Assembly: GCA_037576195.1 (NCBI GenBank) | Contig: CM075103.1 | Location: 6,014,001 to 6,078,000 of the forward strand | Length of the DNA stretch: 64,000 nt | Source of the DNA: Phytoseiulus persimilis | Lineage: Eukaryota > Arthropoda > Arachnida > Mesostigmata > Phytoseiidae | Reading direction: 5' to 3' | Translations under genes and position numbers: made by a program | Notes under the pieces: generated by a model | Told to the model about the DNA's origin: nothing | Databases searched by the model: none | What the model saw: only the letters and a program-made list of their open reading frames with translations | In this document: piece by piece, positions 35,792 through 44,874 of the stretch | Numbering within the stretch: position 1 is the first letter of the stretch | How the letters are laid out: each line of letters begins with the position of its first letter

Positions 35792-36927
35792 TCAGGAATG
35801 CGAATCGCATGTGGCGTACCATTTAATTCTGGATGATATCCAACAGAAACTGCAAACGAATATACAAGCGCTGAGTGTAAATTCGACCAATGCGGATTGG
35901 AATTCACACGAGAACGTGGGTTCTTCTCTGAGAGAATAACATTCCATCATGTAGTCAAGGATTTTCCCGATGATGAAAGCGACGGCTCGCAGCGGGAATT
36001 GGAGCAGTCCCCCAACAGCGGCCGCTCCACACCTCACGCCGTCATCATTCACTGTTTGAATCAGGGGATGAAGATGTTCAGAACTGGAAAGAGTGCATTC
36101 GAATGAATCGGGAATGTTTGCTGGAGACCCCACGAGAAAATTTGGGAAACGAATGAAAACTCGAACGCACGACAGTCCGCCCAACTCACTCTTCTCCACT
36201 TGTGAGTTGTTGCGGAGGGCCTTGTCGTCCGTGAAGTTTTTTAGGAGTATCATTGTTTGCAGGATGATTTTGATAGGAATTCCAACCGCGTTCGATCTAT
36301 AACGTAGCTCTTGTGAGCATGAAGGCCTCGCAAAAAATTGCTTCGGACCCTATGGCCGACCCGAGTAACTTCTCATACCGGAGCTCCAAGCCTCACCAAT
36401 AGGGAACACCGTCCGGTGGCGACTTCCCGGTCTGGTTCCTGATGCCAGAGTGACAAGTCAACTCACCCGGCACTCTCTGACGGGCTTACGAGTTGTAGTA
36501 GCGGCTTGACGGAGCCCGACAAAATTTTTGTCACGGCAGCTGAAGCCTCCACCCCGCTTCGCAGATTTTCCGAATCCTCCTCGAACGCATGCTGGAAGGC
36601 GTGAAACGGGTCCGTGAACAAATCATGGACCCGGTCCTGGGTTTTCCTCATCGCGTCCCGCGCGAAAAGCTCAGGGATTTTCATCAGCCCCGCGCTCAGC
36701 TTTCTGGTCACATTGGCCCTGCACACTTCCAGGTCTTCCAGACATTGTTCATTCTGGGGATACAGAAATACATTTTTCAGACCGCAGCTCTCGCGCCTAC
36801 TCAGGCCAAAAAACTCTTTGCTGGAAAAGCCCGAAAGAGACGGAATCCACTCACAGATCTGAAACCACAGAGCTGGCCTGAGACCGCAACGACGAAACAC
36901 TGCCGCGACGGCCGATCTAAGATACAT
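35792..36927 (-). CDS. secreted-family protein B (3 exons)
   Basis: Paralogue of loci A and C, family unknown. Exons: 36927-36467, 36296-36190 and 36120-35792, giving 298 aa; phases 2 and 1 match A and C exactly, and the middle exon is 107 bp as in A. The Cys pattern in exon 1 (C48, C62, C69, spacing 13 then 6) parallels A (14 then 5). Exon 1 continues with NVTRK (sequon) and amphipathic helix. Exon 2 has the conserved sequon as LLKNFTDD. Exon 3 has a Cys pair (FEC and VRC) before a hydrophobic segment (LRAVAFIIGKILDYMM). The N-terminus (MYLRSAVAAVF...) is a poor signal peptide, so a spliced upstream start is possible. The exon 2 acceptor (TATAG) has little pyrimidine tract. The C-terminal 50 residues exceed A and C and overlap an open plus-strand frame. 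Confidence 0.6.
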
Positions 36928-38252
36928 GGTGTCGATCCTCGCTAAGCACATCTATCACCGACGAACGCGACACCTCTACAGTTTTCTGTAATATTTTCCG
37001 CCTGGCTTCCCTCACCTGGCAGATGTGGAATGCGTTAGGTGATTTCATAGGACGCTCACGACCTCTCGGAGTGACGCAAAAATTGTGGAAAGTTCCAAGG
37101 ATACTCGGATGGGTAGGACAAGTTTTCCTAGCGTACAATCCTCGATTTGGACAGAGCTGACCGCTAAGCGTTGTCCGAGAGCGCGTCAGCAGCAGGTGAA
37201 TTATCCTTGGAAAAGAAACTCGGGCCCTTCCGGCGCTGGGAATCCAGTCGTCGGCTGATGCATGAGATCAGAGAACGGCTGCGGAACTCTCGAAGAGCAG
37301 ACTTCTGCTGTCACACTTTTTGGAAACACCGAGCATCAGAACGGAGAACTCCGGGAAAGCCTTGAGGTGGGTTACTCGCGGGTCGTATACTTAACTGTTC
37401 GAAGCCTCAAACCACCCGGTTGAGCATGCTCAGTTCGACCATGTTTCAAGCGATTCAACACTTGTGATTCTGTGACAGCGAGAACGAACTTTGTTCAATT
37501 ACGTGCGTCAGGTCAAGCTGTGGGTGAATCGGCATTTTCCGAGATCGAGGAACGTGCCACTGTCACCGTCGTGATAGCTCAGTGATTGACAGTTCACATT
37601 GAAAATGAGCCGTTCGTCAACACTCCGCGCCGACAACTCTGAGTGCGAACGAACTTCTAGAGCTCCGATTCGGGTCTCTCGCACCTTCCTCAGCATCCAT
37701 CGCTTTTTCCTCCACAAGGGGAACGGAATGGATCTTGAGCCTCGAATTATGCCAAACTGAGATTCGACTGAAATTGAAGTAAGAAAAGTAGAACCAGACG
37801 CAATGACCCGTGATACAGAGCCACGGACGCGAGCCCGGAACTTGTCGAGGACATTCAATTGCAAAGATCATCATCACTATTCAAAGCCGCAATTCCTCCC
37901 AGTGTTCCCAACTTGTCGATAGTAGCTCGTTCAGTTCTTGGATGAGTGTCTCGATAATCTCTGGAACATAACCTCAACGTTGAAATTCGAAATTTGTGGG
38001 CTTCAGCGCGTTCAGGCTGAAATTTTTGCTCCCCTCATCCGGGGACCGTTTCCACTGCCCATGCGCGGGTGGTGATGAAATGGATCCCCGCACCACCGGA
38101 CGCAGTTCCTCATCCGACTCCGCTACGATATTATGTGATCCATGTTGTCGAGGTTCATCGAGCTTAGTCTACTGATTGGATTACACCAGAAACGTTTGGT
38201 AAGAGATGTTTCTTCACTCAGTGTTGAACTCTCGAATATAACAAGTTGAGGT
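36928..38252. other. intergenic with unassigned open frames
   Basis: Minus-strand frames at 36917-37138 and 37508-37877 have Cys-containing segments (for example LIFNVNCQSLSY followed by DLGKC) that faintly recall N-terminal exons of the secreted family, but no phase-consistent gene could be built from them. Nothing recognised on the plus strand. Confidence 0.3.
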
Positions 38253-39592
38253 TCACTCTTCGTCGTCCAAAAATTCTCTCAGCGGTCTCCCGAAGGTCTT
38301 CACTATGAGAGGTAGGCCCTGCACGACATCGAGCGCTTTCAGCACGGTGCTTTGCATCGCGTCGCAGTTTTCCGGTGGATCATCAGTCGTTTTGCAGCTC
38401 ACCAGAAAGTTCAATGCAATATCGCTGAGGTACAGAACGGGAAGATAGAAATACCTTCGAGGTCCCCCGACTCGGTTAACGACTTTCAATGCGTGTCTAT
38501 TGATGTACAAGAGCTCAGGAGTGATGGACGAGATTGCTGTAAAACGCAAGAGTGAATTAGGTTGAAAATAGTTCCCCGTAACCCACGTTCACACGAAAAT
38601 CAAAAGTGGAGCCGCGCGGAGGGAATGGGGAACGAGAGAAAATAAATCTGGACTATAAATATTCCCTCGCGGACACTCTTCTATTTTCGCAACTACATTG
38701 CTTCCAAATGCTTTCGCATTGAGGCATTTTCCTCATGATACGTGGTACAGGGGGGGCCCTGAGTAGAATTATGCAGAACAATATGATTCCTCATTCTTCT
38801 CGAAACCTCTCACATTCTCTCAGCAACGGGTTGTCGGTGAAGTTCTCGCTCGTGATCAGAAGTCGGGCTGCTTGTGCTGCGAACATGACCAGCTCGGAGC
38901 TGGCCGCACCTGCGCTGGAATAGAGTGAATTTCGATGTTCCAGCTCTGATTCATGTCCATATTCATGTCGGAGTTCAGCTTGGGGAGCTTTCTCCTGCCA
39001 CTTTCTCGAGACACCAGCTTCAACCATCCTAGAATTTCTCACTCGTTTCGTTCGACTATGGCCTCCATGCCGGAAGAGAGGGTTGAAACAGCATCGAAGA
39101 AAATCGCCACCGAGCTTCTGCCTCCCTGCCTTCATGAACTCTATCGCGCCCTGAAAAGTTTGACATCGTTACTTGCTGAGCAGAACCATCGGGGTGAGCA
39201 TCTGATCGGAAACTCGCTGCGCTCGACTGTCAGTGGGGGTGCGGGAATGCTCTGCGCGGAGGAGGAGTCAACCTGTATCATGAGTACTTGAGTTCACCTT
39301 CAGCGTGTTCATAGGGTCTCTCGCACTGTTCAAGGTGAGTTTCACGGGGATCTTCACAGCGGTTTTCCCGATTTCTGACAGTGGAATCTCGATGGCGTCG
39401 TAGCATGCTATCGATTCACGCTGGAATTCAATCAGAGGAGAGAATAAGCCTCGCTCACTCGAAAAAGAATGAAGTCACATCGAAGACGACACCGCGAAAC
39501 TCCCCGAAACTCGATTTCGAACTCAACGGTTCCTGGAATGACCTGCCAGCTCAGGGCAGCATTCAGGATATTTTTCGGGATTGACACGGGTC
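38253..39592 (-). CDS. secreted-family protein C (5 exons, 5' end not found)
   Basis: Exons: 39592-39459, 39420-39298, 39125-39043, 38914-38814 and 38536-38253; about 241 codons with every phase compatible (0, 0, 2, 1). The last two introns match A and B in position and phase. The first three exons together correspond to exon 1 of A and B, so C has two extra introns. Exon 1 has a beta-rich stretch and a Cys pair (SRCRLRCDFILF). Exon 2 has IACYDAIEIPL and KIPVKLTL. Exon 4 carries the family sequon (SENFTDNP). Exon 5 has the terminal Cys pair (LVSC and PENC) followed by helix and ends DDEE. Its first exon starts after an AG acceptor with no in-frame ATG, so the signal-peptide exon lies further upstream and was not identified. 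Function unknown; presumably secreted like A. Confidence 0.6.
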
Positions 39593-41926
39593 CTCAGCGC
39601 CGGGAACAAATGGGGCAATCGCACTCACATCCTCTCGGCATTCTGGCGCGACCGCCAAACAAGCTCGTACACCTACAACACTGAAACACAGCCACAAAGA
39701 GTCAAAACTCTCATCCTGGCGTAGAATCGAAGCTGCTTCGGTCTGACGTTCGAATGTTGGAATTCTGCAACGGTCCGCCGACAGCAGGGACGGTGGAATC
39801 CCACTTGCGAGAACAGGTTGGTCTTCTGTGATTAGATCACCATCGTCGTCATGAGTCGAATCATGGGCTACATTCATTTTTCCCTGGACCAAAGCAGTTC
39901 GTTGTTCTGAAACTTAGTAGAGCGCGTTTTTCAGCTGGATCCGATTCGGAACTGCAGCTTACGAGCACAGCTCCTCGGGCGTCCCGCTCCTGATGAGGTG
40001 AAATCGAAAACTGATCATCTTTTCCGTCGCGTTCGAATTCCGCGAGCTTCCGAGTTTTGCCTCGGAGGAGGCCGGGAGTTGACTTCGGTGGGATCTTTCA
40101 GAAACTCGGATAGATCCAGAACTTAGACTCGGAGTTATCTTGCATGATGGGCTTTTATGTGACGACTCCGGCTGAATCTGTTCAGAGTATCAAAGATCCA
40201 GTGGGGAACACCTGTTTCTCGATCAGAGTTCCCGCTCCGGACGGACTGGAATGGCCCGGAATGTCTCTGACGACGTCACGTTCTGAACTGTTTTGTTGTG
40301 GAATCGTCAATTGAACTTCTCGGGCGGATGTGCTGCCTCGTCTCAGCGGACGGCCTCTGAGGACGGCTGCTTCCCGTCGAATCCGGCTCCCGAATCAGTC
40401 GAACGGCTGGCATTCGGCTGGATTTTTTGTTTGAAACGGTACACGCAGTCGTGTCGGAAATCGATGCCAGTCAGTGGAATCGATTGGAGCTCGGCTAGAA
40501 ACTGAGACTTAATGAAAGAAGCGATTCGATGTTCAAGAAGCTGGTCGTAATGGACGCGCTCACCTGGCTTGACAATCGACTCCGTTCATTTAGAGACGAG
40601 TTCGATAGGGGACAGCGTCCACTAGAACTTCATTAAGTGTTAACGCTCACACAATGTATTAGCAGACCACGTCAGCCCCGCTGGTCGGACACGCTGGCTG
40701 TTAGCGACACTGGAACCCCGGGTGCGTCCACTGTGCAGCTGATCGAGCGGTCGCAGGGCCGTTTCGGAGTCTCTTCATTCACGCATCCACCTCACAGGCG
40801 GAAGCAGGGTGACAAATATTCTGATTTGTAGAATAGCGGCATCATCCCCCCCCCCCCACATACACTAGAAAAGAAGCTTCCGTATGGACGCGCAACATTC
40901 GACAGTCAGAAATCGCAATCCCTTGCGATCCTCTCTCAGTCCGACAGAAAGACGACCCAGGTGTCGCATCGAACGAGCTGACAGTCAGAACTGTCAGGAA
41001 TTTCCTGTTCGTCGGAATCCCTCCCAGTTCCAGACGAAGTCTCCAGAATGATTGGATCCTGAAACCCGTATTCGGAGTTGATGTGGGACAACACTTTCAT
41101 GGGAACCCTTTTTGCAGCCAGAGCCATTGCGTGGAAAGAGAAGCTTCCGGCTTCCAGTTAGTGGTTCCGAAACGAAGACCTCTGCCTCCATGTGGCTTCA
41201 TCCGGGCGAATGCGCGGACCTCTTCTCATCTCGGTCCCGCTCCACAGTGAGCTCCAGATCGTTTCTCAGATAAGTTTACGCCAGCAATTCTTTGACTGCA
41301 CGGATGCTCGGCGCGTCGCTGCGATCGGAATTCTGGAGGTCTCGCGTGAAGTTTTCGAAACTTAGCGCGTGGTAGCTGGCCTCGGTCAACGATCGTATCA
41401 TGGAACACTCCCACGGCCAGAGTACCCGTATCAGAGAGTTTCGAGCGAATTTATTGTCTGCTGAAGCAAATTGAAACCACCGCTCCCTCAACTTCCACGG
41501 TTCGCCTCTGCTCGTCAAATCAATCATCGACCCATGCTCAGTGTCAAGGAAGTTCCGATCAGTTTTTCAAATATTTTTCCAATCAAATATAAAAATGGAT
41601 CAGAACCGCGAAAGTTTTTGCGAATGTTACAGCGATCCGAGAGACAACTGATAGTAGTTCTCATCTCTAAATCCAGCCAAGCTACTTTCGCCATCGACCG
41701 AAGAGGGAATGATCGCGGACGCAGTCGACTAATGATCAACCGGAAGCTCATCTCCTGGGAGTGCCAGCTTTGCTGCGCAAAAGTCATCCATGACGCTGTC
41801 ACCGCTCTAAAAGGAGAAGGCTCCCCGCCATAAAATTGTTTATCTGTTGTCTGACATTCACAGCTCTCAATCGTTCCGTGGTATGATACAAAATTGCTCC
41901 TTCCTCTCCTCACGAACCTCATTTCC
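39593..41926 (-). pseudogene. fragments resembling the secreted family (locus D) and spacer
   Basis: Two minus-strand pieces resemble family exons. 41430-41276 contains ALSFENFTRDL, matching the middle-exon sequon. 41127-40936 contains SDCQLVRCDTWVVFL, matching the C-x3-C exon of C (SRCRLRCDFILF). A third piece near 41720-41524 has a Cys pair then a hydrophobic helix. Their order (last-exon-like, middle-exon-like, then N-terminal-like going downstream) cannot form one family gene, so they are either parts of two genes or decayed copies. The upstream exon of locus C may also lie here. A run of 12 C is at 40846-40857. No other gene supported. Confidence 0.25.
40846..40857. repeat. poly-C run (C12)
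   Basis: Twelve consecutive C in spacer DNA. Length may be unreliable in an assembly. Confidence 0.9.
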
Positions 41927-43684
41927 TCAGGTTCCTGCGACCGTTCCCCTCTCCTCAGCTCTCAGAACATGACGTTGCACTTTCCCAGTCGTCGTCTTCG
42001 GTAACTCGTTCCGGAACTCGATCTTTCGCGGATACTTGTACGGCGCAGTGAACTTTTTCGTGAAATCCTGGATCTCACTCGCAAGTTGCTCCCGATCCGC
42101 CTCTCTATAGTCCTCCCGAAGCACAATGAACGCTTTGACGATCTCGACTCGATCGATGTCAGGCGAACCGACAACGGCAGCTTCCAAGACTGCCGGGTGT
42201 CTCAGAAGCACAACCTCGATTTCGTGAGGGCCGATTCGGTAACCGGCTGTTGTTATTACGTCATCGGCGCGTCCGACGAACCAGAAGTAGCCATCCGAGT
42301 CGCGCGTAACCTTATCTCCTGTGAGGTAATATTCGCCCGCAAAAACCTGTGCGGTTTTCTCGGGGTTATTTTTGTAACCCACGAACAGGCCGAATGGGTG
42401 CCTTGGTTTGATTTTCAAAGCGAAATGACCAACTTCGTCGCAACGGACTGGGTTCCCGTCATCGTCCAGGACGGCGATCCGGAATTCGGGCGCTGGAACA
42501 CCCATTGAGCCGGGTTTCGCTGGGAAATCTGGGTTCCCCGTGCAGAGCATCAACGTTTCGCTCTGTCCGTAGCCTTCGCGGATCTCGAGACCGGTTCGTT
42601 TCTTCCACTGATTGAAGGCATCGCTGTTCAGAGGCTCGCCACCCGAGTAGACTCCTTGTAAGGCCTTAAATCGTAGGTCACGATTTTCTTTGAGCAGCAT
42701 GCGATATACGGTCGGCACCGAGCTCAGTTTCGTGACGTCGTACGTCCTCAGAACTTCGGAGAGTTGTTGTGTGCAGAACCTCGCGCTCTTGTTGACCACG
42801 AAACTCGCTCCCGAGAGAAAAGTGGGGTAGAAGCCAAACGCGGTCTTAGCCCATCCGGTATCCGCGGTGCAGAGCAGCGCATCGTCTGTTTTGAGTCTGA
42901 GCAGGTTCGTATCGCTCGTCATGTGAGCCAGCGTGTATTCGTTGGTGTGTTGCACCATTTTCGGGTGACCTGTGGTTCCACTGGTGAAGAACACCATCGC
43001 TGGATCGTCGCTGTTGGTGTCGGCCCCGTCGTAGGGGTTCTGGCTATTGGCGATCAGGCTGCCCACTCTCAACCACGATCTGCTGGGGGGCTCCGAAACG
43101 CACACCTTGAACCTCACAGGGCAGTTCGGGTAGTCGGTCGCTTGCTTGACAACGGCGATGTTGTCCGAGATGATCACGCTCGGCCGGAACTGCTCGATAC
43201 GGAATCGGAGGTCCTCTTCGACGGCCTGGGTGGTCACGGTCGTGAACTCCAGGCCGGCTCTGAGAGCAGCCAACGTGCAAACGAAGAACTCTGGACACTT
43301 CGGTAAGCTGATGAGAATTTTGTCGCGACGAGACAAGCCGAAGTCGTTGACGAAGACCCCGGCGAGCTGCTTCGTGAGCTGAGACAGCTCGGTATAGTTG
43401 ATTTTGCGCTCGTGGCTAGGTTTCTCACCCACAACGTGCAATGCAGGGTATCGTGGGTTCCGTCTGAAAGACTTCTCGTGCAGCGCCCAGAGGTCGATAA
43501 CGTCCCGCGAGAAGTTGAATTTCTGCGGGATCACACCGGTGAGCTTGTTGTTGATGATGTTCTCGATGCTGGTCTCTTCTTTCAGCAGGGGCATGGCGCC
43601 TTTCCGCGGCAAACTGTTGCTCACACTGTGATCGGCACTCCTCCGGAGACCCCTGAGGGTCCCGAGGGACTTGCTCGTCTTCAT
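41927..43684 (-). CDS. acyl-CoA synthetase, ACSM type, mitochondrial (copy 1)
   Basis: Intronless, 585 aa, ATP-dependent activation of a carboxylic acid to its CoA thioester through an acyl-adenylate. The AMP-binding core is complete: TSGTTGHPK phosphate-binding loop (234-242), TADTGWAK (273-280), GYGQSET (371-377), YLTGD with the conserved Asp (453-457), GRADDVITTAGYRIGPHEIE hinge region (471-490) and catalytic Lys 568 in PKTTTGKVQR. The DTGWAK and GYRIGP signatures and the length point to the medium-chain ACSM group rather than acetyl-CoA synthetase. The first 30 residues are basic and Ser-rich without acids until residue 18, fitting a mitochondrial presequence. A paralogue lies 4.3 kb upstream on the same strand. 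The exact substrate (medium-chain fatty, benzoic or branched acid) cannot be told from sequence. Confidence 0.93.
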   Translation of the reverse strand: MKTSKSLGTLRGLRRSADHSVSNSLPRKGAMPLLKEETSIENIINNKLTGVIPQKFNFSRDVIDLWALHEKSFRRNPRYPALHVVGEKPSHERKINYTELSQLTKQLAGVFVNDFGLSRRDKILISLPKCPEFFVCTLAALRAGLEFTTVTTQAVEEDLRFRIEQFRPSVIISDNIAVVKQATDYPNCPVRFKVCVSEPPSRSWLRVGSLIANSQNPYDGADTNSDDPAMVFFTSGTTGHPKMVQHTNEYTLAHMTSDTNLLRLKTDDALLCTADTGWAKTAFGFYPTFLSGASFVVNKSARFCTQQLSEVLRTYDVTKLSSVPTVYRMLLKENRDLRFKALQGVYSGGEPLNSDAFNQWKKRTGLEIREGYGQSETLMLCTGNPDFPAKPGSMGVPAPEFRIAVLDDDGNPVRCDEVGHFALKIKPRHPFGLFVGYKNNPEKTAQVFAGEYYLTGDKVTRDSDGYFWFVGRADDVITTAGYRIGPHEIEVVLLRHPAVLEAAVVGSPDIDRVEIVKAFIVLREDYREADREQLASEIQDFTKKFTAPYKYPRKIEFRNELPKTTTGKVQRHVLRAEERGTVAGT

Positions 43685-44628
43685 GGTTACCTCTAACTGT
43701 CACATGCGTGGAAAACACCGATTGAGTCTCCCAGCATTTGGGTTACCGGCTCAAGCCTTCCCTCTCTCTCTCTCCCATTTGGGACGATTGGCCAGCATCG
43801 GACCAAAGTGCAACGAACTCTCACTCGCCTCTAACTCATCTAGAAGTCACAACACGCATCGCCTTGACATGCTTTCTAACTGCGCCAGTCTCCCGCAGAA
43901 TCGCTGGCATTTAGCTCGGGGAAACTCTCGGGTTGACGATGGTGCCTAATCCGCCCTCCAAGAGAAAAACACGAAACGCTCGAGGGGATTCTTACACAAG
44001 AAGGAAGCGAGAAAAAATAAGCGAGCGAATATCGTAACGGAGGAGCAACGGAATCCAATAAGATTAAGGGAACTCGCTAACGGAGCGGATGGCTCAACTT
44101 TGAAGGCCCTGTGTGCGTTGTTTCCTGCTCTCGGAGACAAATGAGTTCATTTTACTTCAAGAAGTCTTCTTTAACGCGCCTTTTCGGCTCTGAACCTCTC
44201 CACCCGGCCGATCGGCCGGCTGAACCTCCAGCCAGCCCCCTAAAAACGATCTGACGGTAATTTGCCAGGGCGGAGGAATTCCACTAACAAAGATCGGACT
44301 CCACCGGCTTATTTCGAAGCTAGAGGAGCGATGGCATGGTCCTCGATGCCCTTCACATTCGTTCGTTCCCTTCAACGTATCGAATTTATATATCCTGACC
44401 TATATCGATTACCTCTGTCCTCCTAATACTCAAGCGCTTCGACGCAGCGCCGGCATTTGTTTTTTCTCTATACGAAAGAGCTGGTTGAGACGAAGCAACG
44501 TCCCGTGTTCGGTATAGGATTGCAGCGATGGTCGAGAGCTCTGTGTCATCTTCGAGAGCTGTTGTGTTTTCGGGCGTGAGGTGAAAAAATGTCGGGTTCA
44601 GAAGAAATCACAAGAGGATCGAGAGTCT
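43685..44628. other. 5' flank of acyl-CoA synthetase copy 1
   Basis: No gene recognised. A perfect 16-bp palindrome, CCGGCCGATCGGCCGG, lies at 44204-44219. The promoter of copy 1 should lie in the first few hundred bases but no TATA box was seen. Confidence 0.35.
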
Positions 44629-44874
44629 ATTGAAGAGCCTAAATTTGAAACGTCGTAACTCCAAATCTACAAGATCGAGTTTTTCTGTCGAGAATTCATC
44701 GAACCGATTTCTAACAACGTGGTTTTGCGCTTTTTCGGCCGCCCTTGACTCCTTGGTTCTCTCCACTTTTTGCGCTTCCAAGAAATAACTTTGCCTGAAA
44801 TCGAATCGATGCATTTCCGACTTGGAACTCCGTCTTGTGATTTGGAGTTACGACGTTCTACTGGACTCTTCAAT
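44629..44874. repeat. foldback (long inverted-repeat) element, about 246 bp
   Basis: The two halves are imperfect inverted copies. Outer ends read ATTGAAGAG and its complement CTCTTCAAT. The best-matched arms are AACGTCGTAACTCCAAATC (44649-44667) and GATTTGGAGTTACGACGTT (44839-44857), 19 of 19 bp. Pairing continues inward, with ACAAGA(T/C)..GAGTT, GAATTCATCGA against TGCATCGA, then GCGC either side of a loop of about 45 bp. It could be a foldback or MITE-type transposon, or a locus giving a long hairpin RNA. I could not identify target-site duplications with certainty. Confidence 0.7.

Noticed and set aside
42764..43306. 180-codon plus-strand frame inside acyl-CoA synthetase copy 1
   Set aside because: Antisense shadow of a strongly conserved coding sequence.
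44204..44219. Perfect 16-bp palindrome CCGGCCGATCGGCCGG
   Set aside because: Too short and GC-rich to be distinguished from chance; no adjacent motif.
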